A stretch of DNA of 64,000 nucleotides from Thermoplasmata archaeon (GCA_023140195.1 JAGLME010000014.1:81656-145655), one strand, 5' to 3'; positions 42,584 through 50,382 are shown, counted from the first letter of the stretch. Translations and numbers: made by a program. The notes: a model not told the origin generated them from the letters alone.

Positions 42584-43099
42584 GTGAGGCAGAACATGTT
42601 GACACGAAATGAGGGAAAAGGAAAACTGATCTTCAAGGATAGTCAGAAGTGGGGAAGATTGCTCCCACCAACTACATTTGTAATGGGCGTTTTCATAACG
42701 TGTGTTGGACTTTTTGCCATTTCGAACTTCCCACCGACGCTGAAAGGAGTTGCACTCTCGTCAATCGTCATGTTCATGGGCATCAGCTTGGCTATTGTGG
42801 GCGTCCTCACTACATCAGTGGCACTTGATGCAAGACCTCTGGCCATCTATGAAAACGGTTTGGAAATCCCAGTCAGGCCCTTCAGATGGATGTTGAAAGG
42901 GCGAAGCCATTTCATTGCATTCAACGATATATCCAATATCAAGCGACGCGCAAATGATGGGCGGGAATGCTATTTGATAAACACAAAGTCAGGAGAGCTT
43001 TTGACTGTCTCCGATGGAACAGTGATCGACACGCCAGAATTGAGACGTCTATTGGGTGAATCTTCAAAAAAGGTACAGTACGAAGAGAATAACGACTGA
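42584..43099 (+). CDS. Two-TM membrane protein with PH-like domain, paralog 1
   Basis: A 171-residue protein. A short cytoplasmic start MLTRNEGKGKL, GTG/ATG-rich hydrophobic hairpin (two TM, about 30-80) and then a soluble region with IYENGLEIPVRPFRW and GRSHFIAFNDISNI. TTG follows the ATG in the second codon. A near-identical arrangement is seen in the protein at 43385, and a divergent relative is encoded at 44660. The soluble part may be a PH-like fold. Function unknown. Confidence 0.68.
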   Translation: MRQNMLTRNEGKGKLIFKDSQKWGRLLPPTTFVMGVFITCVGLFAISNFPPTLKGVALSSIVMFMGISLAIVGVLTTSVALDARPLAIYENGLEIPVRPFRWMLKGRSHFIAFNDISNIKRRANDGRECYLINTKSGELLTVSDGTVIDTPELRRLLGESSKKVQYEENND

Positions 43100-43140
43100 G
43101 CAGCCAAATCTTAAGACAGAAATGCCATCTCATCATCCGG

Positions 43141-43240
43141 TTCCCCATTCAGCCTGACAGTGGAGAAGGGCTTTGGCACAGTTTAGGCCCAATTTTGGAA
43201 CAGCCACATCACTCGAGAATCTTGCAGGCTTGCTGTCTTC
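43141..43240 (+). repeat. Tandem-unit intergenic repeat, copy 2
   Basis: Aligns with the 42421 and 43960 copies (TTCCCCATTC, GCCTGACAGTGG, TTTTGGAACAG, ACTCGAGAATCTTGCAGGCTTGCTGTCTT). The sequence before it, TTAAGACAGAAATGCCATCTC, also recurs just before copy 3, so the duplicated unit spans gene, 3' flank and repeat. Confidence 0.65.
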
Positions 43241-43384
43241 TTCTCGCCAGTGTGGGACTTGATGTTTTGGCATGGAAGTGTCCAAAACCCCACCCACATA
43301 GCTAATGTTTTCATTTTGACAGTCTATCCAGCCTTCTTCGACGAATAATCTAAAGAGGTATCAGAACATTGAGTTAAGCGGAAC

Positions 43385-43918
43385 ATGTTGACACGAGATG
43401 AGAGAAAGGGGAAACTGCTCTACAGAGATAGTGAGAAGTTCTCGAGAAACTTCCGACTCGAGTGGGGAATATTACTGTCTCCAACCCTCATTGTAGTCGG
43501 CGTCTTTATGATACTTCTCGGATTTTGGCTCATCTGGTATTCTGATTCATCTCTGGAAAAAATCGCACTCTATTCAATCTTGATATTCGGGGGCTTCACA
43601 GCGTCTACTATGGGCGTTCTCTACACGTCAGCGGGACTCGACGCAAGACCAATGGCTATCTATGAGAATGGATTGGAAATCCCGATCAGACCCTTCAAAT
43701 GGCAGTTGAAAGGTCGAAGCCATTTCATTGCATTCAGCGATATATCCAGCATCGAGCGACATACAGATGGATGGGGGGAGCGGGACTACCACGTGATAAC
43801 CACGAAGTCAGGAGAGATTCTGGCCATTGCCATCGGGACAGTGTCCGACATGGACACAGTGAGACGTTTGTTGGCTGAACCTTCAAGAAAGATCCGGTAC
43901 GAAGAGGAAAACGACTGA
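43385..43918 (+). CDS. Two-TM membrane protein with PH-like domain, paralog 2
   Basis: A 177-residue paralog of the 42584 protein, sharing MLTRDERKGKLL, two TM helices, IYENGLEIPIRPFKW, GRSHFIAFSDISSI and the C-terminal YEEEND. Upstream DNA is also duplicated (TCTTCGACGAATAATCTAAAG). The pair arose by tandem duplication and has since diverged, mostly in the TM part, so both copies may be under selection. Confidence 0.68.
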   Translation: MLTRDERKGKLLYRDSEKFSRNFRLEWGILLSPTLIVVGVFMILLGFWLIWYSDSSLEKIALYSILIFGGFTASTMGVLYTSAGLDARPMAIYENGLEIPIRPFKWQLKGRSHFIAFSDISSIERHTDGWGERDYHVITTKSGEILAIAIGTVSDMDTVRRLLAEPSRKIRYEEEND

Positions 43919-43959
43919 GCCACCCAATCTTAAGACAGAAATGCCATCTCATTATTCAG

Positions 43960-44070
43960 TTCCTTGTTTTGCCTGACAATGACCATGGGTTTTGGAACGA
44001 TTTTGGCACAGTTTTGGAACGGCTATGTGACTCGAGAATCCTGCAAGCTGACTGTCTTATTCTGGACAGT
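43960..44070 (+). repeat. Tandem-unit intergenic repeat, copy 3
   Basis: Third copy, with TTGCCTGACAATG, TTTTGGAACGATTTTGGCAC and GACTCGAGAATCCTGCAAGCTGACTGTCTT-like sequence at 44031 onwards. No third intact plus-strand paralog follows. Instead a minus-strand two-TM gene and a decayed remnant lie beyond it. Confidence 0.6.
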
Positions 44071-44077
44071 TCTTCCA

Positions 44078-44359
44078 TCAGCCTCGCTTAATGGACATCT
44101 TTCCGAGCCAGATTTCCCTTCCAAACCAGATGGAACCACAACTGCAGAGAACGGCAATCGTCCACATCGCATATGGTATGACCCGAATCTCAGGAGGAGT
44201 CGTCGACAAAATCCCTATATCGTACACAATAGTATCCAGCAACATCGCAATGGAAACCACTAGAAGTAGGAGACCCACCGAAACAACCACCGCGCCCTGT
44301 ATCCTGACCGCCTTCGACACTACTTCACGGTGTTCTTTCGACTTAGAGATGTGGATCAC
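44078..44359 (-). CDS. Small two-TM membrane protein
   Basis: A 93-residue protein beginning MIHISKSKEHREVV with two hydrophobic helices (about 22-45 and 63-83) and a short basic end. It resembles the TM half of the neighbouring paralogs without their soluble domain, so it may be a truncated relative. Function unknown. Confidence 0.5.
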   Translation of the reverse strand: MIHISKSKEHREVVSKAVRIQGAVVVSVGLLLLVVSIAMLLDTIVYDIGILSTTPPEIRVIPYAMWTIAVLCSCGSIWFGREIWLGKMSIKRG

Positions 44360-44446
44360 CCAAAAGGTCGTTCCCTTGGAGTTTCAATGAGTTCGGGGAT
44401 TTTTAACCTTTCGCCAAAGGGACTTCTCATGCTCAAAGAAGGAGAA

Positions 44447-44620
44447 GAATAGGACTCGTATCCCGAGCCCATTTCATCGAGGGATTCCAGACATTTCCTG
44501 TCCGATTAGACAAGATCCGATCGACCGAAGGAGGCCTATGGCGATGACCTGGCACCAGTACGTATTCTCAACGACGACAACTGGACAATCAGGGGCGCGT
44601 GATAACCTACACCAAGACAC
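44447..44620 (+). pseudogene. Decayed remnant of the two-TM/PH-like family
   Basis: A plus-strand frame reads SRAHFIEGF...VRLDKIRSTEGG, then a TGA at 44545-44547, then ...RVITYTK. This resembles the GRSHFIAF...ITTK part of the 42584/43385 proteins and the IKLDKIDGP part of the 44660 protein. The start and the TM part are not recognisable. The 44360-44659 gap holds nothing else I can name. Confidence 0.35.
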
Positions 44621-44659
44621 TTGTGAAAGCCCTTTGGAGTTTCATGGATTCGTCTCCCA

Positions 44660-45097
44660 CTAGTCATCCACAGTCCACCTGGCATTTCGGCAATTAGTTC
44701 GCAGAGCAATCTTCAGCTGATTCCAAAAATCATTCTTGTACCTCGTGTTCCAAAAAGGGCCGATAGCAGGTTTGTCAGAATCTCCGATAAAGACCGTAAT
44801 CCTCTCAATTGGACCTTTTGGCCCGTCAATCTTGTCGAGTTTAATAGCAGCGATCGAATCGTACGAGGCAAATCCTTTCCCTCTCAAGTGACCAAACAGG
44901 GTTGTTTGACGACTGGATAAGCCTCTCTCATAGATACCGTCCACTTCCAATCCTATCAGGCTAGCCCAAACGGCAAAGGGTGCAAGGAGGAAAATCGACC
45001 AGAATATCCAGAACGCGATGACCGATGTGGAACGATTCGACGTGCCGAGAAATGAGAAATTCTGAGTTGTCAAGATGATCCCAAGAGTGAGGAACAT
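44660..45097 (-). CDS. Divergent relative of the two-TM/PH-like family
   Basis: 145 residues from the ATG at 45097, with TM residues, IYERGLSSRQTTLFGHLRGKG and IAAIKLDKIDGPKGP, aligning with the IYENGLEI...FNDISNI part of the plus-strand paralogs. The frame is open upstream to about 45240 and reads KEDRGELILVGLTGR, but no ATG, GTG or TTG is present there. The true start may be frameshifted (a TTGACAAGAGA near 45227 resembles the paralogs' start) or non-standard. Confidence 0.55.
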   Translation of the reverse strand: MFLTLGIILTTQNFSFLGTSNRSTSVIAFWIFWSIFLLAPFAVWASLIGLEVDGIYERGLSSRQTTLFGHLRGKGFASYDSIAAIKLDKIDGPKGPIERITVFIGDSDKPAIGPFWNTRYKNDFWNQLKIALRTNCRNARWTVDD

Positions 45098-45330
45098 GGC
45101 AATCCATACCAGTAGTGCTATAAGGGTGTAGAATTGATCTTTGACAGAATTCTCTGAGACTCTGCCTGTCAGGCCAACAAGTATTAGCTCACCCCTGTCC
45201 TCTTTGATTTGCTGTCTCTTGTCAATCCGTGCCGTAACGTCAATCCCTCAATAGCTTGATTCACTTCCAGAAATAAAACCTTTCGCCCAAAGGATTCCAC
45301 TATCCATATGCGTTCGATTTCATTGGCAGA

Positions 45331-45386
45331 TGCGGAGGCGAGGATTCGAACCCCGGAACTCCTGTGACAAGACCCTGAATCTTGTC
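45331..45386 (-). pseudogene. 3' fragment of a tRNA-Leu(CAG) gene, attachment-site scar
   Basis: On the minus strand the sequence runs from the anticodon arm CAAGA-TTCAGGG-TCTTG (anticodon CAG) through a class II-like variable region and a T arm CGGGG-TTCGAAT-CCTCG to the 3' acceptor CCTCCGC plus discriminator A. The 5' acceptor strand GCGGAGG and the D arm are missing, so it cannot be a functional tRNA. Integrases that recombine in the anticodon loop leave exactly such 3' copies. An intact tRNA-Leu(CAG) is not in this window. Confidence 0.75.
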
Positions 45387-45743
45387 AAGTTCAGACAATC
45401 GATGAGTGAGAGAGTGTCTGGAACATCGGCCTTGATTGAGATTCTCACTCTTATGGGAGAGAGCAATTCGTTCTTTGATTTCTTCTCATCTGTCAACTTG
45501 GCAACCTCCACCGGGAGACTCCGTTTACCATTTCGAAGATTCGGCCAGGAACATTAAGATGCCCGTTTTCAGATCTACGAGCCAGCTTCCCAATATCTAC
45601 GCTAGAGTGGAATTGTCGTTGTTCAATATGAACTACGACCTTCTCTACTCGTTGCTCATATCTATCTTATTATACCCATGAGAGTTGAAATCCGCACCTA
45701 CACCTGTTCTGAGAATTCCCATTGGATTGGAAAGAAATGTCTG

Positions 45744-45814
45744 AGGCCGTTCTGGTTGAAAAGTAAGTTGGTGAACGGCCTCCTTCGTTGTGGAGGGATG
45801 CTTGGATAAGCATC
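45744..45814 (+). ncRNA. Two-hairpin repeated element, copy A
   Basis: Hairpin 1: GAGGCCGTTC (45744-45753) pairs perfectly with GAACGGCCTC (45774-45783). A linker with CGTTGTGGAGGG follows, then hairpin 2: ATGCTT-GGAT-AAGCAT (45799-45814). The linker and both stems recur at 53990-54051 and in part at 50448-50480. Strand and expression are unknown. The minus-strand reading could serve as a terminator for the 45854 gene. Confidence 0.45.
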
Positions 45815-45853
45815 TGTCACATGCCAGTCGCAATGCATTAGGGTTTCTCAATC

Positions 45854-48001
45854 CTAGGAATTGACGACTGTCCACACGGCTTCATTCGTCACCTTGACCC
45901 AATAGCCGAATCCGACCTGAAGCGGCTCTCCATCGGACATTCGCCTGAGGAAGTACGGTGCCATGGGAACGTATCCTTCAATGGTCTCTGCCGTCACGAT
46001 CGCCTTGAGGTCCCCCGCTGAGCAATTCTGCATGAAAGACGGATATCCAACCAGGTTCCAGCCAGCATGCAGTTGGACATCGGTTCTTTTTGGCACGATT
46101 CCTGCGACAGTGATGTTCGACCGGGCAACAACGTCTATCCAAACTGCCATGCTTGAATTGATGTTGGTCAATTCTCCAGTGTATGGTTTCGATTTCACCG
46201 ACCACTTCCATTCCTGGAGAGAAGAGTCATAGCTCCAGGCCTCCTCCCACCGCACGGTTTGAAGAACGCTCTCAAGACCACTGTTAGATTGAACCAGCGG
46301 AACCGACGCAAGATGCACACCTTCAGACAATGGACGAGTGTACTTCCCGGCCTGATCCTCCGCGCATGAGGTGGCATTTATTGCATTGACAGCGCAAATC
46401 AGATAGAAGTAGTTCGAGGAATCCCCCTCGCCAGCTCCCAGGTGCTCATACGAGTAGGACGGTTGACCTGAGGTAGGAATCGATGCTAGCACCGAATACC
46501 CGTTCCCGGTTGGATCAAACGATGACGCGTGGAAGATGTCATATCTCTTCACAATTCCACCTGGACCGGTGTCATTGGCGGAAGCGACCCATTCCATCCT
46601 AACGTCAGGCCAACTGATACCGCTCAGCCACACTCCGGTGAGCTCAGGGGAACCGAATGGTATGGAAATGGTGGGTCCAACCTGTTCTCCTAGGAAGACC
46701 GTCTCTTCACCGTCGGAAGTCTCAAAGGTGAATGTGTAGTCAATTCCCTCCGCGGAGAGATTCAGGGAGAGAATGAAATCGGCTCCCGCTGACCAGTTAT
46801 CCTTGGCGTCAATCCATCTATCCAGATTCATTTTGTATGGGCTGGATCCCACGGGCACACCGGACTTGTTGATCCATACGCTGACATGAATTGGAGGATG
46901 GTTGTCTTCATCTTGGTAGGTGACTCTGTAAGTGAAAGCCTCGTTTGCCATTCCGGGGTCCGGTGAGACTGAGCCCCCTGATAGGACAGGTGGCCTATTT
47001 GGGACGAGGGTAGAGTTCGCGTATCCTATTCCGCTTCCCATGGCCCATTCCAACCCACCGAACCACATGTCGAATCCCCCAGGTTTCTGAAGGACGGATG
47101 CTCCAGATATCATCATCTCGTCCCAGTCTCCTAGCGAACCCTTGGTGAGAACTGGATTGTCGTAATGCTTGGTCCAATTGATTCCGTCGTGAGAGACCGC
47201 GTATCCTACGTCGGGAAGCCCGTCAAGGATCGACCCCATGAACCACATCCTGTATCTGATGCCGTCGAACAGGACACACGGCTGGCCGACACCTCCTGAA
47301 TCCCAATCACCAGGAGCACCGGCGTCAAGTACCGGGTTGTTGGGATACTTCGTCCATGCGATACCGTCGGGGGACGTAGCGTAGCCTATCTTGAGTATGC
47401 CGCCAAGATCAGCGCCCGAGTACCAGGCATGATAGGTTCCACCCAAATGGAGAACCGACATACCCATGGTCCCGTTGCCATCCCATTCATTCGGTGCGCC
47501 AGGCGTCAATACGGGGTTGCCGGGATGTTTCACCCAGCTTTCGCCGTCAGCCGAAGTGGCGTAGCCTATCTGGGGGAAGAAGTTGGAGTCCAAACCCGAG
47601 TACCACATCTTGTATCCTGTCACATTTGGCAATACCCAAGGTACGGCGACGCCAGTCTGTTCCCAGCTTCCTGGAGAACCAGCATCCATCACTGGGTTCG
47701 ATGGGTCTTTCGTCCAAGTAACCTCGTCCGATGCGGTTGCCAGTCCAATTCTGAATACCGGCTCAAAGGTGGGGGTCAATGTCTGAGCGGTGAACCACAT
47801 CTTATATCCCGTTGGCTCTTGGATGACGTTCGGATGCATGATCGCCATATCCCATTCCAGGAACCCTCCGTTGACCAATAGGGGATTTCCAGGATGTTTC
47901 GTCCAGTCCGTTTGGGCCTGCACTGTGTAGTCGGACAGTACGCAAAAAGATAGAAGTGCGGCACACATCAAGTAGACCATGAAGTAAACTCTCGTCTTCA
48001 C
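45854..48001 (-). CDS. Secreted glycosidase-like beta-propeller protein with GWNLVGYPS module
   Basis: A 715-residue protein from GTG 48001 (GGAGGAGG upstream). It has a signal peptide (about 1-29), then six GH43/GH32-like propeller blades, each with WxKxPxNPVL, a GYKMWYSG-type and an IGYATS-type motif. An Ig-like domain, a fibronectin-III-like domain and the C-terminal module (AWSYDSSLQEWKWS, LHAGWNLVGYPS, FGYWVKV) follow. Catalytic residues for a glycosidase are not evident, so it may bind rather than cut glycans. The C-terminal module is shared with the 11.5 kb protein. Confidence 0.8.
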   Translation of the reverse strand: MKTRVYFMVYLMCAALLSFCVLSDYTVQAQTDWTKHPGNPLLVNGGFLEWDMAIMHPNVIQEPTGYKMWFTAQTLTPTFEPVFRIGLATASDEVTWTKDPSNPVMDAGSPGSWEQTGVAVPWVLPNVTGYKMWYSGLDSNFFPQIGYATSADGESWVKHPGNPVLTPGAPNEWDGNGTMGMSVLHLGGTYHAWYSGADLGGILKIGYATSPDGIAWTKYPNNPVLDAGAPGDWDSGGVGQPCVLFDGIRYRMWFMGSILDGLPDVGYAVSHDGINWTKHYDNPVLTKGSLGDWDEMMISGASVLQKPGGFDMWFGGLEWAMGSGIGYANSTLVPNRPPVLSGGSVSPDPGMANEAFTYRVTYQDEDNHPPIHVSVWINKSGVPVGSSPYKMNLDRWIDAKDNWSAGADFILSLNLSAEGIDYTFTFETSDGEETVFLGEQVGPTISIPFGSPELTGVWLSGISWPDVRMEWVASANDTGPGGIVKRYDIFHASSFDPTGNGYSVLASIPTSGQPSYSYEHLGAGEGDSSNYFYLICAVNAINATSCAEDQAGKYTRPLSEGVHLASVPLVQSNSGLESVLQTVRWEEAWSYDSSLQEWKWSVKSKPYTGELTNINSSMAVWIDVVARSNITVAGIVPKRTDVQLHAGWNLVGYPSFMQNCSAGDLKAIVTAETIEGYVPMAPYFLRRMSDGEPLQVGFGYWVKVTNEAVWTVVNS

Positions 48002-48478
48002 CCAACCTCCTCCACGGAAACGGACTCCTATTGACCATTGGCCATAAGAGCTTTTCTGTCTCTCTCCTCGGTGTGACCAGGGAGGATTGCGTATTCTGCT
48101 GACGGGAATCGTTTATGGCGGTGACCCAGTGCTTCTCAAGCCGTCAATGAGAAAAGAGGTCAGACCGTAACAACTAAGAATTGTCGAACTTCCCTATGAA
48201 GTACGGCGAAATTGAGAAGGACCTTTGGCCCTTTCCATTGATTCATGTGTTTCAAAGTCTCCGACCTGTACTCCTCCTGGAAGCAAAGATCCCCAAGGAG
48301 ATACATCCTTTGCCAAGAGTGATATTGTTTTGGAGGATGCAACTACCGCAACAGCTAGATTTGGTCCAGGCATATGCTGTTATTATTATGATGATATGAA
48401 TATTATCGTGTCTGATAATGGTTAGACATGCTTTATATTCGAAAATCCTGCCAAGGAGAGAAAAGGAGGAAACAACGA
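48002..48478. other. Intergenic 48.0-48.5 kb: divergent promoter region
   Basis: No gene I can support. It separates the leftward secreted-protein gene from the rightward RAM-domain gene, and ends with an inverted repeat and a TATA box. Confidence 0.55.
48402..48439 (+). promoter_or_regulatory. Inverted repeat ATTATC-GTGTCT-GATAAT plus TATA box
   Basis: The perfect 6-bp inverted repeat (48402-48419) lies just upstream of the TATA-like CTTTATATT (48431-48439), and the ATG follows at 48479 with GGAGGA 7 bases before it. The placement fits an activator site or autoregulatory operator. Confidence 0.5.
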
Positions 48479-48985
48479 ATGAAAAACCTATCGGGAAAGA
48501 GCATAGTATTGTTGAAGGTGCTTCCAGAACAGCTGGAGAACGCCTCCAACGAAATATCGAGAATGCCGAACGTGACGAACGTGTGGCCCGTATTGGGCTC
48601 CTATGACCTTCTTGTGTCTGCCGGATTCTCAGATTATGAAGGTCTTAGAGATCTGGTGGGAAGGCTGAGGTCGGAAGACTATTGTCAGGAATGTAAAGCC
48701 CATCCCAATTTCATGGACTGGGAGAGAGAAGGGTCAAGGGACGCTCCACTGAAAGGTTGGGTATTCATCGATACCACAGACTTCAAATCTACGTTCGAGG
48801 GACTGAAGAAGATAGACAGCGTGCAATGGGTTATCTCCACCTCGGGAGATTACAACATGATTGCGAGCATCGGCGTGGATGGACTTCAGGAATATGGAGA
48901 CATCATCAGGAAAAATGTGCTCACCATACCCGGGATAAGGAAGACAGAAACATATACTCACACACCGGAACAAGGTCCGATGTGA
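48479..48985 (+). CDS. Double RAM-domain protein (Lrp effector domains without HTH)
   Basis: A 168-residue protein with two Lrp/AsnC-type RAM domains in tandem: about 5-85 (MPNVTNVWPVLGSYDLLVSAG) and about 90-160 (KIDSVQWVISTSGDYNMIASIG). There is no DNA-binding HTH, so it should act as an effector-binding or oligomerising partner. Residue motif CQECKAHP lies between the domains. SD and TATA support the start. It is followed after 47 bases by a Ras-like GTPase. Confidence 0.8.
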   Translation: MKNLSGKSIVLLKVLPEQLENASNEISRMPNVTNVWPVLGSYDLLVSAGFSDYEGLRDLVGRLRSEDYCQECKAHPNFMDWEREGSRDAPLKGWVFIDTTDFKSTFEGLKKIDSVQWVISTSGDYNMIASIGVDGLQEYGDIIRKNVLTIPGIRKTETYTHTPEQGPM

Positions 48986-49032
48986 ATGGTCTTCGCATCC
49001 AAGAAGGATAGGAAACGTGGTGGACATTTCTC

Positions 49033-49593
49033 ATGACAAAACGAGAAGAAATGATTGCAAAGATCTGTCTGGTGGGAGACTCAGCCGTCGGAAAGACAAG
49101 CCTGATAAAGAGATACGTCTTTGACGAGTTCGACGACAGATATCTTACTACCTTGGGAACCAAGGTAACCAAGAGGGAGATGCTGCTGGAGTACCCGGAG
49201 CTGGACCTCGAGTTGGACATGAAAGTTCTCATATTCGACATCATAGGGGAGAAGGGGTTCAGGCGGCTCCTGAGAGAGGCTCATTTCGAGGGGGCGAAGG
49301 GTCTCATGGCGGTATGCGACATCACCAGGGGCGACACGTTGGACAGTCTGGAGGACTGGATAGAGAATGCGTACGGACTGACTGGGGAAGTCCCCCTCTA
49401 CGTGATGGCTAACAAGATAGACCTCCAGGACGACGTCGTGGTCTCGGAGAGTGAGGTCAAGAATCTGTCCAGTTCCTATCACTCCCCCTACGACTTCACG
49501 AGCGCCAAGACCGGAGAGAATGTGGAGAAGGTCTTCGAGTTCATAACTCAAAGAATGGTGGACCGAGCCATTGCCCACAGATTTAGAGATTGA
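49033..49593 (+). CDS. Ras/Rab-like small GTPase
   Basis: A 186-residue small GTPase of the Ras-like superfamily. G1 is GDSAVGKTS (15-23), switch I has TTLGT (39-43), G3 is DIIG (69-72), G4 is NKID (127-130) and G5 is SAK (157-159). The usual Gln after DxxG is replaced in GEKG, which could lower intrinsic hydrolysis. No lipidation Cys is present at the C-terminus. It sits between a double-RAM protein and winged-helix genes, suggesting a signalling module. Confidence 0.88.
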   Translation: MTKREEMIAKICLVGDSAVGKTSLIKRYVFDEFDDRYLTTLGTKVTKREMLLEYPELDLELDMKVLIFDIIGEKGFRRLLREAHFEGAKGLMAVCDITRGDTLDSLEDWIENAYGLTGEVPLYVMANKIDLQDDVVVSESEVKNLSSSYHSPYDFTSAKTGENVEKVFEFITQRMVDRAIAHRFRD

Positions 49594-49604
49594 TGAGGTG
49601 ATCC

Positions 49605-49697
49605 ATGAAAGATGCTGTCCCTATGCACACGACCGTCGAGGATCTCTATTCTAAGAAGTCTACTGAGTTTCAAGGTTGTGGAGGTTACAGACTGTGA
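49605..49697 (+). CDS. Short ORF after a strong SD, possible leader or broken gene start
   Basis: A 30-codon frame starting MKDAVPMHTTVEDLY with GAGGTGATCC, an excellent SD, directly before the ATG at 49605. It ends at TGA 49695-49697. The following winged-helix frame has no good start of its own, so this may be its true N-terminus cut off by a frameshift, or a leader peptide. Confidence 0.4.
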   Translation: MKDAVPMHTTVEDLYSKKSTEFQGCGGYRL

Positions 49698-50053
49698 TAG
49701 GAAGCGGAGAGAGAGGGGGAGATTCTCCGGGAGCCAACGAGGGCGTCCAATCCCCGAGAGGCAGGCATGTTTTTCCCCCCTCTCTCTCCCGGATTGACGA
49801 CAGAGACTCGGAAATCCTCTCTCTCGCTAGAGATCGCCCGACCACCATGCTGAGCATATCTGAGAAGATGGATCTATCTCTTGTTGAGTGTTTGCACAGG
49901 TCTGGCAAGCTTCAGCAGATGGGTCTTCTCAAGAGGGCAGAGGATTTGCCTGATTCCGACGGATTCTATCTCTACATCGCGACCGAAGAGGCGTATGATA
50001 TTGTACAACGCCATGCACCGAACTCCTCGGAAAGCGGGGTGGGAACTCCATGA
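49676..50053 (+). CDS. Winged-helix DNA-binding protein 1 (start uncertain)
   Basis: The last ~80 residues are a winged helix: RIDDRDSEILSLARD, SISEKMDLSLVECLHRSGKLQQMGLL and a YLYIATEEAYDIV strand. It aligns with the next protein (RIDDEDAFILAST...TGLL). The listed start (TTG 49676) gives a Gly/Arg-rich lead that looks unnatural, and it crosses a long inverted repeat. The real start could be elsewhere. Its TGA overlaps the ATG of the next gene. Confidence 0.55.
   Translation: MWRLQTVIGSGERGGDSPGANEGVQSPRGRHVFPPSLSRIDDRDSEILSLARDRPTTMLSISEKMDLSLVECLHRSGKLQQMGLLKRAEDLPDSDGFYLYIATEEAYDIVQRHAPNSSESGVGTP
49706..49789 (+). repeat. 14-bp inverted repeat of GA-rich sequence
   Basis: GGAGAGAGAGGGGG (49706-49719) and its exact complement CCCCCTCTCTCTCC (49776-49789) are 56 bases apart, with a smaller TCTCCGGGAG hairpin inside. 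It lies across the unclear start of winged-helix gene 1, so it could form a large mRNA hairpin that hides or shifts the start. Confidence 0.55.
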
Positions 50054-50382
50054 AGTACAGGGGCAACCTTCTGGGCAATCTTGAACACTTGAAACAGTCT
50101 TTTCAAGAACGATCCGAAGTCAGGATTGACGACGAGGATGCTTTCATTCTCGCATCCACTCTTGAAAAACCACTGACAATGACAGAGATCTGCTATTCGA
50201 CGGGCTTGAAGCAGTCGATGTGCATCGCAAAGGCCAGGAAGCTCATGGAAACTGGTCTTTTGAACCGATATGGTCCCGAATCTCCCAAAGGACAGAAGCG
50301 CGGTGGCCTGTTCGTATATCAACTCTCAGAAGACCTTGCCTGCGATTTGGGTGCTGTCCGCAGAGAATACTTTACTCCTTGA
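50050..50382 (+). CDS. Winged-helix DNA-binding protein 2
   Basis: A 110-residue winged-helix protein beginning MKYRGNLLGNLEHLKQS. The helix-turn-helix is LTMTEICYSTGLKQSMCIAKARKLMETGLL and the wing contains GGLFVYQLS. The ATG overlaps the stop of winged-helix gene 1 (ATGA). The two adjacent proteins could form a heterodimer. It closes the RAM / GTPase / winged-helix locus. Confidence 0.72.
   Translation: MKYRGNLLGNLEHLKQSFQERSEVRIDDEDAFILASTLEKPLTMTEICYSTGLKQSMCIAKARKLMETGLLNRYGPESPKGQKRGGLFVYQLSEDLACDLGAVRREYFTP

Larger units (their letters stand above)
45098..45853. other. Intergenic 45.1-45.85 kb: tRNA-Leu fragment and hairpin element copy A
   Basis: No convincing protein gene. It contains upstream in-frame sequence of the 44660 gene, the tRNA-Leu(CAG) 3' fragment (45331-45386) and the two-hairpin element (45744-45814). 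Short open frames here overlap those elements and are not supported. Confidence 0.6.

Noticed and set aside
36338-45330. Integration of the 37.6 kb integrase at the tRNA-Arg(UCU) 3' end
   Set aside because: Accessory DNA lies on the tRNA 5' side, and I see no duplicate of the tRNA 3' end on the right, so the classic 3'-end scenario does not fit.
45320-45557. Short frames on both strands near 45.4 kb
   Set aside because: They run through the tRNA-Leu fragment and have no homology-like features.
47429-47881. 150-residue plus-strand frame within the propeller gene
   Set aside because: Opposite-strand shadow of the repeats in the 45.9 kb gene.
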